The translations under genes and the position numbers were made by a program. 64,000 nt of DNA from an uncultured Winogradskyella sp. Its GTDB lineage: Bacteria > Bacteroidota > Bacteroidia > Flavobacteriales > Flavobacteriaceae. Location: the NCBI RefSeq assembly GCF_947495255.1, contig NZ_CANLYI010000003.1, positions 248,001-312,000 on the forward strand. Reading direction: 5' to 3'. Under the pieces are notes generated by a model. That model did no database searches and was not told where the DNA came from. It saw only the letters and a list, made by a program, of their open reading frames with translations. Positions 54,006 through 63,094 of the stretch are shown here, in pieces (the first letter of the stretch is position 1; every line of letters starts with the position of its first letter).

Positions 54006-54941
54006 TTATTGCAATTTTAAATCTTTTCTTAGACTTAAATCTGCATTACTTTTCTTATTCCAATAATCTGTTTTTAGAGTTTCTAATCTGGTCGCTTTTG
54101 TTGTTAAGGTTTTAGCAGAAAGACCATCACCTGTTGTTATGGTTTCTTTCCATCCTAAAATATCATAAGGAAAATTAGGGTTGAAGTCAATTTGTAATGT
54201 TCTGCCTAAATCTTCATAACTAACAATGTAACTCTTATTGTTTAAACTCGCTGTTGCGTTGTATGTTTTAAGTTCATCATGATTTAACCGTACACTTTCT
54301 ATAGATGGTATAAGATTTATATCTCCAACAGGAAGACTTTTTGGGTCTATTCTTAATTTTGCCCATAATTCATTTTCTGTCCAGTTTTTGTTAAGTTTAA
54401 AAGTGGTATCTGCTTCACCTTGAAAGTAAGAATGTGAAACCACTTCAAAATCATCACGATTGTTTAATTGCGTATAAACATGACCACACCATTCTTGTAC
54501 GGATGCCGAAATTTTTAAAGCGTGTTGGTTATTAGCTACAGGGAAAAAGGTGCTCTGCATTATAGAGTAAGGGTAAATACCAGTGTTGAAGTTCTTGGTC
54601 ATATTCAATTTTAAAATCGGAATATTACTAGCATCATAATTATTAGCTTTAACCTGTTCGTTTGGTAAAAAATCTTCAGTCACAAAAATTAAGACTGACG
54701 TTCCTTCTTTTATTTCGCCATAACGAGCTTGTTCTAATTTATAAGATGTTATTTCCGCTTCACCATTATACCAATAATCTTTAAAGTCTTCAGACAATTT
54801 GGTTTTTGGTGCTAAAGGTTCAGCTTTTAACTCTGAAATCTGAGCAGTTTCCGTTATAGTTGTATTATTTTCTTTACAAGATGTAATGCTTAAAATACTT
54901 CCTGTTATTAAAACAACTATGAGTTTTAAATTCTTTATCAT
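54006..54941 (-). CDS. hypothetical lipoprotein next to maf
   Basis: A 311-residue lipoprotein. The signal ends with SILSITSCKENN, giving a lipidated Cys near residue 22. The mature chain is predicted mostly beta (SVLIFVTEDFLPNEQVKAN, IPILKLNMTKNFNTGIYPYS, EWCGHVYTQLNNRDDFEVVS). No catalytic motif is recognised. The family is often given the name septum formation inhibitor Maf because of its neighbour, which is misleading: it has no resemblance to Maf. It is the next gene downstream of maf on the same strand, 78 bases away. Confidence 0.85.
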   Translation of the reverse strand: MIKNLKLIVVLITGSILSITSCKENNTTITETAQISELKAEPLAPKTKLSEDFKDYWYNGEAEITSYKLEQARYGEIKEGTSVLIFVTEDFLPNEQVKANNYDASNIPILKLNMTKNFNTGIYPYSIMQSTFFPVANNQHALKISASVQEWCGHVYTQLNNRDDFEVVSHSYFQGEADTTFKLNKNWTENELWAKLRIDPKSLPVGDINLIPSIESVRLNHDELKTYNATASLNNKSYIVSYEDLGRTLQIDFNPNFPYDILGWKETITTGDGLSAKTLTTKATRLETLKTDYWNKKSNADLSLRKDLKLQ

Positions 54942-55019
54942 AATGTGAGTATTTCGTGGTTTTATAACCTAAAAAAGCATAGGTAATCCAATACTAATTT
55001 TTATAATAAAGGTACGCTT

Positions 55020-55613
55020 CTAAATACTGTCTGCAATGCTATTTAACGTTTTGTAAAGTAAATGTGTTGGTAAGCCTACAACATTATTGTAAGAGCCTTC
55101 AATGCTAGTAATAGCAACAGCACCAATCCATTCTTGTATGCCATATGCACCAGCTTTGTCTAGTGGTTTAAAATGGTTAACGTAGTACCAAATTTCTTCA
55201 TCAGATAGGCTTTTGAACGTCACTTTTGTAATGGTGTTAACAATATATTGTTCAGCATTAAACGTGCAACAAATAGAGGTAACCACTTCGTGTGTTTTAT
55301 TGCTTAACGATTTTATCATATTAAAGGCATCATCTAAATCCTTTGGTTTTCCTATGGCTTTATCGTCTAGCCAAACAATAGTATCACTTGTAATAAGAAT
55401 ATCATTGCTTTGTAGGTCTCCAGCAAAAGGTTCAGCTTTCAATTTGGATAAAAAATCAGTGATTTCTTCTCGCTTTAATTGCTCAGGATAAATTTCTTCA
55501 ACTGGTTTTAACCGAATTTCAAAATCGAGATGCATGTCTTTTAAAAATGCATGACGACGAGGTGAAGCTGATGCTAAAATAATATTGAAGTCCTTAAGTT
55601 TGTCGTTTAGCAT
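55020..55613 (-). CDS. maf: Maf family nucleotide pyrophosphatase
   Basis: A 197-residue nucleotide triphosphate pyrophosphatase that removes non-canonical nucleotides such as modified UTP/dTTP, or slows septum formation in Bacillus. Maf signatures: IILASASPRRHAFLKDM (12-28), ILITSDTIVWLDDKAIGKPKD and DKAGAYGIQEWIGAVAITSIEG, including the Asp and Glu of the active site. It has two bases between its start (55613) and the stop of the prenyltransferase gene (55615), so it is inside a minus-strand operon. Confidence 0.95.
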   Translation of the reverse strand: MLNDKLKDFNIILASASPRRHAFLKDMHLDFEIRLKPVEEIYPEQLKREEITDFLSKLKAEPFAGDLQSNDILITSDTIVWLDDKAIGKPKDLDDAFNMIKSLSNKTHEVVTSICCTFNAEQYIVNTITKVTFKSLSDEEIWYYVNHFKPLDKAGAYGIQEWIGAVAITSIEGSYNNVVGLPTHLLYKTLNSIADSI

Positions 55614-55614
55614 A

Positions 55615-56541
55615 CTATTTTAATATAAAATTATAAAGTAATAACGATAACATGCCACTTAACATCACTAACTTATAGATTAAACTTATATGCTTGTATT
55701 CTGCTTTATCCTTGGCATTAAACAATTTGATACTTGCATAAATTAAAGGAGCAATGACCAAAATTAAAAAGTAACCTACAACAGTCAGTTGTTTAAATAA
55801 GTATGTGACAACGTAATACGTTATTGATAAAATAGGAACTAGTGAAATAAGAAATACAATTTTATTTGCGCGTTCTCTACCTAAAACTACAGGTAGCGTT
55901 TCTATTTCTGCTTTTTGGTCCCCTTCAATATCTTCTAAATCTTTAACCAATTCTCTAACCAGATTAATCATAAAAGCGAAAATCGCATAATCCTTAATAA
56001 CGTTAATAAAGGTGGTTTGTACAGCTTCATTGCTAGCATTTATAGCAGGTATCAACTCAAAAACACCGACTAATAAAATACTTAAAGCAACAACTAGAGA
56101 TACAACGGCATTACCAACAATGGCTATTTGTTTTAGCGATGTAGAATAAATATAGAGTAGTGCAGATGCAATAAAAAAGATAGCAAAAAAACTAGTTTTA
56201 CCAATGCTATAAGTTAAATAAAAACCAAGACCAACACCAACAATATTGAGTACCATAAATAATGTTGTGGCATCTTTTTCACTGATGTATTTATTTATAA
56301 TAAGTTTATTTGGTTTGTTAATTCTATCGGTTTCAATATCTTGAATATCGTTAATAACATAACCAGCAGCAGCAATTAAAAGTGTGGCTAATACTAACAG
56401 GAAAAAATTGAAATGCGACAATGTGGTTACAACACCATGACTTTCACTAAAAGGTAACAAAAGTGCATATTTTATTAAGTACTGCATTATTGCAATCATT
56501 AATAAGTTTTTCCAACGGATTAAATTGAGAAAGTGAATCAT
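55615..56541 (-). CDS. UbiA family prenyltransferase
   Basis: A 308-residue polytopic prenyltransferase with about nine helices. The two aspartate-rich motifs are AAGYVINDIQDIETDRINKP (about 58-77) and ELVKDLEDIEGDQKAEIETLPV (about 198-219). Homologues at this flavobacterial locus are usually named geranylgeranylglycerol-phosphate geranylgeranyltransferase, but the actual acceptor in Bacteroidota is not certain; menaquinone-type or pigment roles are possible. It is nine bases from the small hypothetical gene upstream. Confidence 0.92.
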   Translation of the reverse strand: MIHFLNLIRWKNLLMIAIMQYLIKYALLLPFSESHGVVTTLSHFNFFLLVLATLLIAAAGYVINDIQDIETDRINKPNKLIINKYISEKDATTLFMVLNIVGVGLGFYLTYSIGKTSFFAIFFIASALLYIYSTSLKQIAIVGNAVVSLVVALSILLVGVFELIPAINASNEAVQTTFINVIKDYAIFAFMINLVRELVKDLEDIEGDQKAEIETLPVVLGRERANKIVFLISLVPILSITYYVVTYLFKQLTVVGYFLILVIAPLIYASIKLFNAKDKAEYKHISLIYKLVMLSGMLSLLLYNFILK

Positions 56542-56549
56542 TTGAAGGT

Positions 56550-56861
56550 TTAATGAGATGATATTTTAGTAAATAAATAATAGGCAACAGCTGCAATGAT
56601 AATAAAAACAATGATACTAAGAAATAGAGTTCGTTTTAAAAGTTGCTGTTCTTGCCGTCTTATTTTATCCTTAATTTTTTGTTTGTCTTCTTTAGTTAGA
56701 TCAATATGCAAGAAATCCATTTCATAATGCAAATGAGCTTCTAGGTCTAGTTTCTCTTTGTATTTAGAAAAAGGTGTAGATGATTTTCGGTTAAATGTTG
56801 CCTGACTGTTTCCAAAACCAATATATCCAAATCCTGTACTATGTCTTCTTCTTCCTGACAT
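56550..56861 (-). CDS. small tail-anchored-type hypothetical protein
   Basis: A 103-residue protein with an Arg-rich start (MSGRRRHSTGFGYIGFGNSQ), a charged middle helix (FLHIDLTKEDKQKIKDKIRRQ) and one C-terminal membrane helix (TLFLSIIVFIIIAAVAYYLF), so it is likely anchored by its tail with the basic part in the cytoplasm. I do not recognise a named family. Seven bases separate it from the KdsC-like gene and nine from the UbiA gene. Confidence 0.75.
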   Translation of the reverse strand: MSGRRRHSTGFGYIGFGNSQATFNRKSSTPFSKYKEKLDLEAHLHYEMDFLHIDLTKEDKQKIKDKIRRQEQQLLKRTLFLSIIVFIIIAAVAYYLFTKISSH

Positions 56862-56868
56862 ATATCAA

Positions 56869-57402
56869 TTAATCGTATTTGGCATTAAAATTACCATTCC
56901 ATTTGCCTTGAACTTTTAAAACTTGTTCAATAACATCTCTAACAGCACCTTTTCCACCATTTTTGTGTGAAATGTATTTTGAAATCACCTTAATTTCTGG
57001 GACTGCATCTTGCGGACAACATGGTAAGCCAACTAATTCCATAACAGGAAAATCTGGAATATCGTCTCCCATATACAACACTTCAGATTTTGAAACATTG
57101 TGTTGATCTAAATAACTATTTAGTTGTTCTATTTTATTATGTGCACCTAAAAAAATGTCTTTTATACCTAAGGCAGCCAAACGTTTACGGACACCTTCGT
57201 TAGAACCACCAGAAATAATACACATATTAAAACCAGCATCAATAGCTGTTTTAAGTGCAAATCCATCTTTAATATTCATGGTTCTTAGCATTTCTCCGTC
57301 AGTAGTTACGGTAATTGTTCCGTCTGTTAAAACACCATCTACATCAAAAATAAATGTAGTAATGTCAGCTAAATATTCTTTATAACTTTTATCGTCGCTC
57401 AT
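56869..57402 (-). CDS. HAD-IIIA family phosphatase (KdsC-like)
   Basis: A 177-residue HAD-superfamily phosphatase. Motif I is FIFDVDGVLTDGTI (17-30), motif II/III are visible in MCIISGGSNEGVRKRL and EVLYMGDDIPDFPVMELVGL. It is close to 3-deoxy-D-manno-octulosonate 8-phosphate phosphatase (KdsC), a small enzyme of Kdo synthesis for lipopolysaccharide. No cap domain, as in KdsC tetramers. It lies in the minus-strand operon between the hypothetical 190-residue gene and the small tail-anchored gene. Confidence 0.92.
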   Translation of the reverse strand: MSDDKSYKEYLADITTFIFDVDGVLTDGTITVTTDGEMLRTMNIKDGFALKTAIDAGFNMCIISGGSNEGVRKRLAALGIKDIFLGAHNKIEQLNSYLDQHNVSKSEVLYMGDDIPDFPVMELVGLPCCPQDAVPEIKVISKYISHKNGGKGAVRDVIEQVLKVQGKWNGNFNAKYD

Positions 57403-57413
57403 AGTCTATGATT

Positions 57414-57986
57414 TCAAAGATTTAAATCATTTAATTGGTTAAATATATCAAAATAATGTTGTTCCGTTCTTAATTCTATAGTCAAGGCATTTTTTAATTT
57501 ATAAATTTTGTAAATTTCATTCAATTTAAATAATGGTAGAAATAATGGTAGAAATAATTGAATTAATTCTTGAATTAAATGTGACTTCTTTTCTGTTATT
57601 AAAAGGTAATTTGAAGCTGATTCTAACTCTATAATATTTGCATTGAATAGTTTTAAAACGGAATCTTTAGTAGCCTTTCTTCTTATTATAAAATCAGCAA
57701 TATTTATTGCTGTAAGTTCAGTTTTCCATGTTGCTGAAACAAAAAGGTTTTGTGTCTTTGCCGATAATAATAAATTACCAGAAGAGAATGTAGATTTTTT
57801 ATATTCTAAAATCCATTTTCTTGGTGTTTCAATTTTTCCAATAACTAAATAAGACCAAGCATTGTAATTACCTTTTATTTTGCCTTTATGCTCAATAATA
57901 AAATCTTCAAACTCTGAACAAGATGATTCATTCTTAATATAGAATGGTGAATCTGTTTCGTTCGTATCAGCGTTTGGTGTTATCAT
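57414..57986 (-). CDS. hypothetical protein, likely accessory insertion in the operon
   Basis: A 190-residue soluble protein without a recognised family. The chain is mixed alpha/beta with a Trp/Lys-rich first half (NAWSYLVIGKIETPRKWIL, LFVSATWKTELTAINIADF) and a C-terminal helical end. It contains a short in-frame repetition LFLPLFLPLF produced by a 12-bp tandem duplication. It overlaps the DUF2520 gene by four bases and precedes the KdsC-like gene by 12, inside a run of conserved housekeeping-type genes, which suggests a later insertion. Confidence 0.65.
   Translation of the reverse strand: MITPNADTNETDSPFYIKNESSCSEFEDFIIEHKGKIKGNYNAWSYLVIGKIETPRKWILEYKKSTFSSGNLLLSAKTQNLFVSATWKTELTAINIADFIIRRKATKDSVLKLFNANIIELESASNYLLITEKKSHLIQELIQLFLPLFLPLFKLNEIYKIYKLKNALTIELRTEQHYFDIFNQLNDLNL
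57529..57552. repeat. 12-bp tandem duplication inside the hypothetical gene
   Basis: AATAATGGTAGA is present twice in direct tandem (57529-57540 and 57541-57552), followed by a partial AATAAT. It is in frame and encodes the duplicated LFLP stretch on the minus strand. It probably arose by replication slippage. Confidence 0.75.
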
Positions 57987-58771
57987 CGTTTTATTTGCTT
58001 GCTAGACCTGTTAGAAACATTATGGGTCTTTTTAATTGATGAGGTTAGCATTTTGTAAATCGCTTCATGCTCTTCTTTTTCAATCAATTTTAACTGTCGC
58101 TTTATAGTTTTTTTGTCATTGCGTTTTGCAGGACCAGTTTGTGCCATAAAAGGAGACATTTGTTGAATTTTCTTAGCCGTTTCTTCAATTAACGGATGTA
58201 AAATCTCAAATTCTATATTCTTGGTTTCACAAATTTCATGACCAATTCTATAGAGTTGATTTGTAAAGTTATTTACAAAAACAGCGGCTAGGTGAAGCGT
58301 TTGTCGTTGTTCGGTTGTAATCTTATGAGGTTTGCAACCCACAGCTCTTGCTAAATCCCTTAAAAGTTCGAGATTCTCTTTTTCATAAACTTCAACACAA
58401 ATTGGCACTTCAGAAAAATCAATATCTGCGCCTTTAGAAAAGGTTTGCAATGGATAAAATACACCAATTTTATTTTTTTTGTCTATATCGTGCATGGCTA
58501 CACTTCCAGAAGTGTGCACTACAAGACGGTTGGTGAATGGTAAAGTCGAAGAAAATTCGGCAATGCTATCATCGCTAACGGCAATAATATAAACGTCTGC
58601 TTCTTTTAATTCCTCTAATGAATCCGTTATTTCTACGTCATTTGAATACGAAGAAATTGAGGAACGGGTTCTATTATACCATTGTTTTACAGAAACGGTT
58701 TCCGAATTTGAAAATGCTTTATATAGATGTGTGGCCACATTGCCGGCACCAAGTAATATCACTGAAATCAT
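57983..58771 (-). CDS. DUF2520 Rossmann-fold protein
   Basis: A 262-residue protein resembling pyrroline-5-carboxylate reductase-type enzymes. The N-terminal dinucleotide site is ISVILLGAGNVATHLYKAF (2-20), then a beta-alpha segment DVYIIAVSDDSIAEFSS and IGVFYPLQTFSKGADIDFS. The C-terminal DUF2520 helical domain begins near 150 (HLAAVFVNNFTNQLYRIGHE). The reaction is unknown. It is the first gene of the minus-strand operon that continues with the 190-residue protein, KdsC-like, UbiA and Maf genes, and is divergent from the truncated haemoglobin. Confidence 0.92.
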   Translation of the reverse strand: MISVILLGAGNVATHLYKAFSNSETVSVKQWYNRTRSSISSYSNDVEITDSLEELKEADVYIIAVSDDSIAEFSSTLPFTNRLVVHTSGSVAMHDIDKKNKIGVFYPLQTFSKGADIDFSEVPICVEVYEKENLELLRDLARAVGCKPHKITTEQRQTLHLAAVFVNNFTNQLYRIGHEICETKNIEFEILHPLIEETAKKIQQMSPFMAQTGPAKRNDKKTIKRQLKLIEKEEHEAIYKMLTSSIKKTHNVSNRSSKQIKR

Positions 58772-58840
58772 GCTGTAAAAATACTAAGATTTCTTATCTT
58801 AGAATCACAAGAAAGCGATTAAAAGAATAACTTTGAAACT

Positions 58841-59233
58841 ATGAATAAAAAAGACATAAAAACTAGAGAAGATGTTTTTCTTTTAGTTTCCAAATTTTAC
58901 GCTAAAGTTAGGGGAGATCAAAAAATAGGACCGTTTTTTAATGAAACTATAAAAGATTGGGAAGCGCATTTAGAACATCTAACTACGTTTTGGGAATCGA
59001 GCTTGTTTTTAAAAACCAAATTTAAAGGCAATCCATTAGAAGCGCATACTAGAGTAGATAAAGCATTTAATCATAGTATTACAGAATTACATTTTGGACT
59101 ATGGTTAAACTTATGGTTTCAAACTATAGATGAATTATTTGAAGGTGATTATGCAGAAAATGCCAAACGTAGAGCTCGTAAAATGGGCACTTTTATGTAC
59201 ATGAATATTTTTGCTGCGAGGAATAAGGAATAA
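58841..59233 (+). CDS. group III truncated haemoglobin
   Basis: A 130-residue globin of the truncated 2-on-2 type, group III (P). The layout fits: DVFLLVSKFYAKVRGDQKIGPFF, then the distal-side and E-helix WEAHLEHLTTFWESSLFL, and the F-helix region with the proximal His in AHTRVDKAFNHSITELHFGL, then LWLNLWFQTIDELF. The role may be binding of oxygen, NO or peroxide; group III members are linked to nitrosative defence or cytochrome c maturation neighbours. It is followed by mscL and the CcsBA gene on the plus strand, which supports a link to haem biology but is inference. Confidence 0.92.
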   Translation: MNKKDIKTREDVFLLVSKFYAKVRGDQKIGPFFNETIKDWEAHLEHLTTFWESSLFLKTKFKGNPLEAHTRVDKAFNHSITELHFGLWLNLWFQTIDELFEGDYAENAKRRARKMGTFMYMNIFAARNKE

Positions 59234-59287
59234 AACGCTTCCTTCTTCATAAATTTGTGGTTTTAAAAATCTAAAATTAAAACACAA

Positions 59288-59737
59288 ATGAAGCTTTTAA
59301 AAGAATTTAAAGAGTTTGCAGTAAAAGGAAACATGATGGATATGGCTATTGGTATCATAATAGGTGCAGCCTTTAATAAAGTTATAGATGTCCTAGCTAA
59401 GCAAGTTATTTTACCGCCTTTATCTTTATTAACCGATAGTGTTAGTTTTAGTGATAAAAAGTTAGTGCTAAGAGATGCAATTGTAGATGCCTCAGGTGCA
59501 ATTACAACAACGGAAGTTGCGGTTGCTTATGGGAAATTATCTGAAGTGTTTTTAGATTTTCTGATTATTGGTTTTTCGGTTTTTATTATTGTGAAATTCA
59601 TGAATAGACTTAGAAATAAAGCTCAAGATGCAAGTGATGAAACCGTGGCAACACCAAAGGATATTCAATTGTTATCTGATTTAAAAGATTTAATGGAAGA
59701 GCAAAACAAAATGTTGAAGGCAAATTCCAACCAATAA
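59288..59737 (+). CDS. mscL: large-conductance mechanosensitive channel MscL
   Basis: A 149-residue channel that releases solutes on hypo-osmotic shock. It starts with the conserved LLKEFKEFAVKGNMMDMAI and the pore helix GIIIGAAFNKVIDVLAKQ. A periplasmic loop (about 50-85) longer than the E. coli form precedes the second helix (EVFLDFLIIGFSVFIIVKF), followed by a charged C-terminal helix (LLSDLKDLMEEQNKML). It is on the same strand as the globin upstream (54-bp gap) and the CcsBA gene downstream. Confidence 0.97.
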   Translation: MKLLKEFKEFAVKGNMMDMAIGIIIGAAFNKVIDVLAKQVILPPLSLLTDSVSFSDKKLVLRDAIVDASGAITTTEVAVAYGKLSEVFLDFLIIGFSVFIIVKFMNRLRNKAQDASDETVATPKDIQLLSDLKDLMEEQNKMLKANSNQ

Positions 59738-59808
59738 ATCAATAGTATTAATAGAATTTTAACATCTTTTGCACCATTTAAGGGAACTCGTAAATCGTTA
59801 AAAAACCA

Positions 59809-59816
59809 TATCTTTG
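59809..59816 (+). promoter_or_regulatory. -7 promoter box of the CcsBA gene
   Basis: TATCTTTG matches TAnnTTTG and lies 26 bases before the ATG at 59842, so the CcsBA fusion probably has its own promoter. Confidence 0.5.
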
Positions 59817-59841
59817 CGCGAGCTTAAAAAAGCCCTTAGTT

Positions 59842-62800
59842 ATGCAAAAGAAAATCGCTAATTTCCTATTCTCCACAAAACTTACCGGATTCTTATTTAT
59901 TGCCTTTGCCGTTGCTATGGCAGTTGGTACTATTTTAGATAGAAATATGGGCACATCTCCAACGCCTTATACTAGAACATTGATTTATAATGCTTGGTGG
60001 TTTGAAGCTATTATGGTGTTTTTTATCATAAATTTTGCTGGCAATATTTTTAGATATCGCCTGTATAAAAAGGAAAAATGGGCAACTCTAATATTGCATT
60101 TATCTTTTGTTTTTATTCTGTTAGGTGCTTTTATTACACGTTATGTCAGTTTTGAAGGTATGATGCCAATTGTTGAAGGTGAAACTGAGAATGAATTTTT
60201 CTCTGCAAAAACGTATATAGGTGGAAGAATTGTTGGTGATTATAAAATTAATGGTGAATTACAACAGCGTAGAATAGAGGAAGAGGTCGATTTTTCTCCA
60301 AGGTTAGATAATGACTTTAATAGAACTTTTGATTATGGTGATACAGAAGTTACAATTAAACTTGAAGAGTTAATAAAAGGCGCAGAAAAAGATATTATAC
60401 CTAATGAAACAGGAAAAAGATATCTAAAGATAGTTGAAGCAGGACAAGGAGCACCACACAATCACTTTTTAGAGGATGGTCAAACATCAAACTTGCATAA
60501 TGTATTAGTATCGCTGAATAAGTTTCAAGAAGGCGCAATTAATATTATGGAAACTGAAAATGGTCTTTTCATTAATTCACCTTATGATGGTGATTACATG
60601 ACTATGGCTACGCGAGCGCAAGGAAAATTAATAAAAGATAGCTTACAGCCATTAATCTTAAGATCTAGATATGTTATTGGTAATATGCAAATAGTTATGC
60701 CTAAACCAATTGTTAGAGGTGATTTCGGTGTTGTAAAAAAAGCATCATTTTTAAAAAATGATGAAGATGGCGTTATCTTAAGTGTCACGGCGAATGGTGA
60801 AACTAAAAAAGTGGGCCTTTTAGGAGGTCCTGGAAATTACGGAACTTTAGAAGAGTTTGAAGTAGGTGGCTTAGAAATGGGTCTACAATATGGACCTAAA
60901 GTATTAAAGTTACCTTTTGATATTAAACTTAATGATTTTATTGCCGAAAAGTATCCTGGTACAGAAAGCGCTTATTCATCTTATAAAAGTAAAGTGACCG
61001 TTTTTGATAAACAAGATGGCGATTTTGATTATGAAATATTCATGAATCATGTGCTAGATTATAAAGGATATCGATTTTTTCAATCTGGTTTTGATTCTAA
61101 TGAAACACGAACTATTCTTTCTGTAAATCATGATTTTTGGGGAACATACATTACCTATGCTGGTTATATGCTATTGTATTTTGGTTTAATGGCAATTCTG
61201 TTTGCTAAACACACACGTTTTGATGATATACGCAGTAGATTAAAGAAATTAAGAAAAAAGAAGGCAGAATTGATGACTGTTATTTTGCTTTTAATCAGTT
61301 TATCTGGTTTTGCACAAGAACACTCAGCAGATGATGGACATGATCATTCTACAAAACCTGAAAAGGAGCAGATAGATTCAATTCTAAGAGTTCATATTAC
61401 ACCAAAGGAGCATGCTGCGAAATTTGCAGAAATGGTGGTTCAGGATTATAGTGGTCGTATGATGCCTATGCATACATATTCTTCAGAAATGCTTCGTAAG
61501 TTGAGTAAAAGTGATGTTTATGAAGAATTTAATTCAGACCAAATATTCCTTTCTATACAAGAGAGTCCGATGCTTTGGTACAATGTTCCAATTATATATT
61601 TAAAACCTAGGAAAGCGGATTCAATAAGAACAATTATCGGAATTGGTTATGATGTTGAGCATTCTAAACTTGTAGATTACTTTACACCAGATGGAAGATA
61701 CAAATTAGCACCTTATTTAGAAGAAGCTTATAAGGCACAAGTGCCAAATGGTTTTCAGAAAGAAGTAAAGGAAGCTGACTCTAGAGTTAATTTATTATAT
61801 AATGCAATAGAAGGTCGCTCTAATAAAATATTTCCTATACCAGATGATGAAAATAATAAATGGATTTCATCATTAGAATTTAGAGAACAAGGTTTCAGAG
61901 AAAAAATTAAAGACACACTCTACGGTAACTTTATTAATAATGGTTTTAGTGCTTATTTAGTAACATTAAATAATGCTAAACAAACAGGTGATTATTCTAA
62001 AGCCGAAGAATTACTTAGCGGAATTAAGAAAACACAACAGAAATTAGGTAGTGCCGTAATGCTCCCAGACGATAAAATTAAAGCCGAAATTCTATACAAC
62101 GATTACGATATTTTTAAACGTTTGTTTAGTTGGTATATGTATGCTAGTACAGTGTTATTTATCCTTATTATAGTTCAGATTTTTAAATATAGAAGTAATT
62201 GGATTAATATAGCTATTAAAGTACTTATTGGTGTAATTATAGCATTGTTTGTATTGCATTTAGGTGGTTTAATATTACGTTGGTATTTGTCTGGTCATGC
62301 ACCTTGGAGTGATGCTTATGAATCTATGATATATGTTGCATGGTCTGTAATGTTATTCGGATTGTTGCTCGGTATAAAGAAGAGTAGTTTAACAGTTGCA
62401 GCATCTGCATTTGTATGTTCTATGATATTAATGGTGGCACATTGGAATTGGATGGATCCAGCCATTGCAAATTTACAGCCTGTTTTACAAGGTTATTGGT
62501 TAATGATTCATGTATCTGTAATTGTCGCTAGTTATGGACCATTTGCCATCGGAATGATTTTAGGAGTTGTAGCTCTATTGCTAATGATATTAACAACTGA
62601 AGAAAATAAAGAGCGTATGCTCATTAATATTAAAGAGCTAACCATAATTAATGAAATGGCTTTAACTGTCGGTTTAGTAATGCTAACGATTGGGAATTTT
62701 CTTGGTGGAATGTGGGCTAATGAAAGTTGGGGAAGATATTGGGGTTGGGATCCAAAGGAAACTTGGGCACTTATTAGTATAATGATTTATGCTTTTGTAA

Positions 62801-63039
62801 TACACATGCGTCTTATACCTGGTTTAAGAGGTCGTTGGATCTATAGTTTATTATCTATAGTGGCCTTTGCAAGTATTTTAATGACTTATTTTGGTGTTAA
62901 TTTTTATTTATCAGGTTTGCATGCTTATGCAAGTGGAGACCAAATATTAAGCTTTCAGTTTATAGCAATCACAATCGTCGCAGTGGCTGTACTTGGTTTC
63001 TTCTCTTTTCTGAAGTATAAGAGATATTACAAGAAATAA
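59842..63039 (+). CDS. ccsA: cytochrome c maturation fusion CcsB-CcsA (system II)
   Basis: A 1065-residue membrane protein that moves haem out of the cell and attaches it to apocytochrome c. The N-terminal ResB/CcsB part has helices at about 12-33, 52-74 and 84-105, a large periplasmic domain (about 110-430), and a fourth helix (ITYAGYMLLYFGLMAILF). A second long outside region (about 495-750) follows a hydrophobic segment ending in SGFAQ. The CcsA part (about 770-1060) contains the Trp-rich haem-handling motif WGRYWGWDPKETWALIS and about eight helices with conserved His residues in HLGGLILRWYLSGHAPW. The fused layout is typical of Bacteroidota. Confidence 0.95.
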   Translation: MQKKIANFLFSTKLTGFLFIAFAVAMAVGTILDRNMGTSPTPYTRTLIYNAWWFEAIMVFFIINFAGNIFRYRLYKKEKWATLILHLSFVFILLGAFITRYVSFEGMMPIVEGETENEFFSAKTYIGGRIVGDYKINGELQQRRIEEEVDFSPRLDNDFNRTFDYGDTEVTIKLEELIKGAEKDIIPNETGKRYLKIVEAGQGAPHNHFLEDGQTSNLHNVLVSLNKFQEGAINIMETENGLFINSPYDGDYMTMATRAQGKLIKDSLQPLILRSRYVIGNMQIVMPKPIVRGDFGVVKKASFLKNDEDGVILSVTANGETKKVGLLGGPGNYGTLEEFEVGGLEMGLQYGPKVLKLPFDIKLNDFIAEKYPGTESAYSSYKSKVTVFDKQDGDFDYEIFMNHVLDYKGYRFFQSGFDSNETRTILSVNHDFWGTYITYAGYMLLYFGLMAILFAKHTRFDDIRSRLKKLRKKKAELMTVILLLISLSGFAQEHSADDGHDHSTKPEKEQIDSILRVHITPKEHAAKFAEMVVQDYSGRMMPMHTYSSEMLRKLSKSDVYEEFNSDQIFLSIQESPMLWYNVPIIYLKPRKADSIRTIIGIGYDVEHSKLVDYFTPDGRYKLAPYLEEAYKAQVPNGFQKEVKEADSRVNLLYNAIEGRSNKIFPIPDDENNKWISSLEFREQGFREKIKDTLYGNFINNGFSAYLVTLNNAKQTGDYSKAEELLSGIKKTQQKLGSAVMLPDDKIKAEILYNDYDIFKRLFSWYMYASTVLFILIIVQIFKYRSNWINIAIKVLIGVIIALFVLHLGGLILRWYLSGHAPWSDAYESMIYVAWSVMLFGLLLGIKKSSLTVAASAFVCSMILMVAHWNWMDPAIANLQPVLQGYWLMIHVSVIVASYGPFAIGMILGVVALLLMILTTEENKERMLINIKELTIINEMALTVGLVMLTIGNFLGGMWANESWGRYWGWDPKETWALISIMIYAFVIHMRLIPGLRGRWIYSLLSIVAFASILMTYFGVNFYLSGLHAYASGDQILSFQFIAITIVAVAVLGFFSFLKYKRYYKK

Positions 63040-63094
63040 TTAGTAGATTGGTTATTTTTAGATTTTATTTTGTGGTAATTATGGATACCATTAG

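Noticed and set aside
54006-54941. Septum formation inhibitor
   Set aside because: The name belongs to the neighbouring Maf; this lipoprotein shows no Maf motif.
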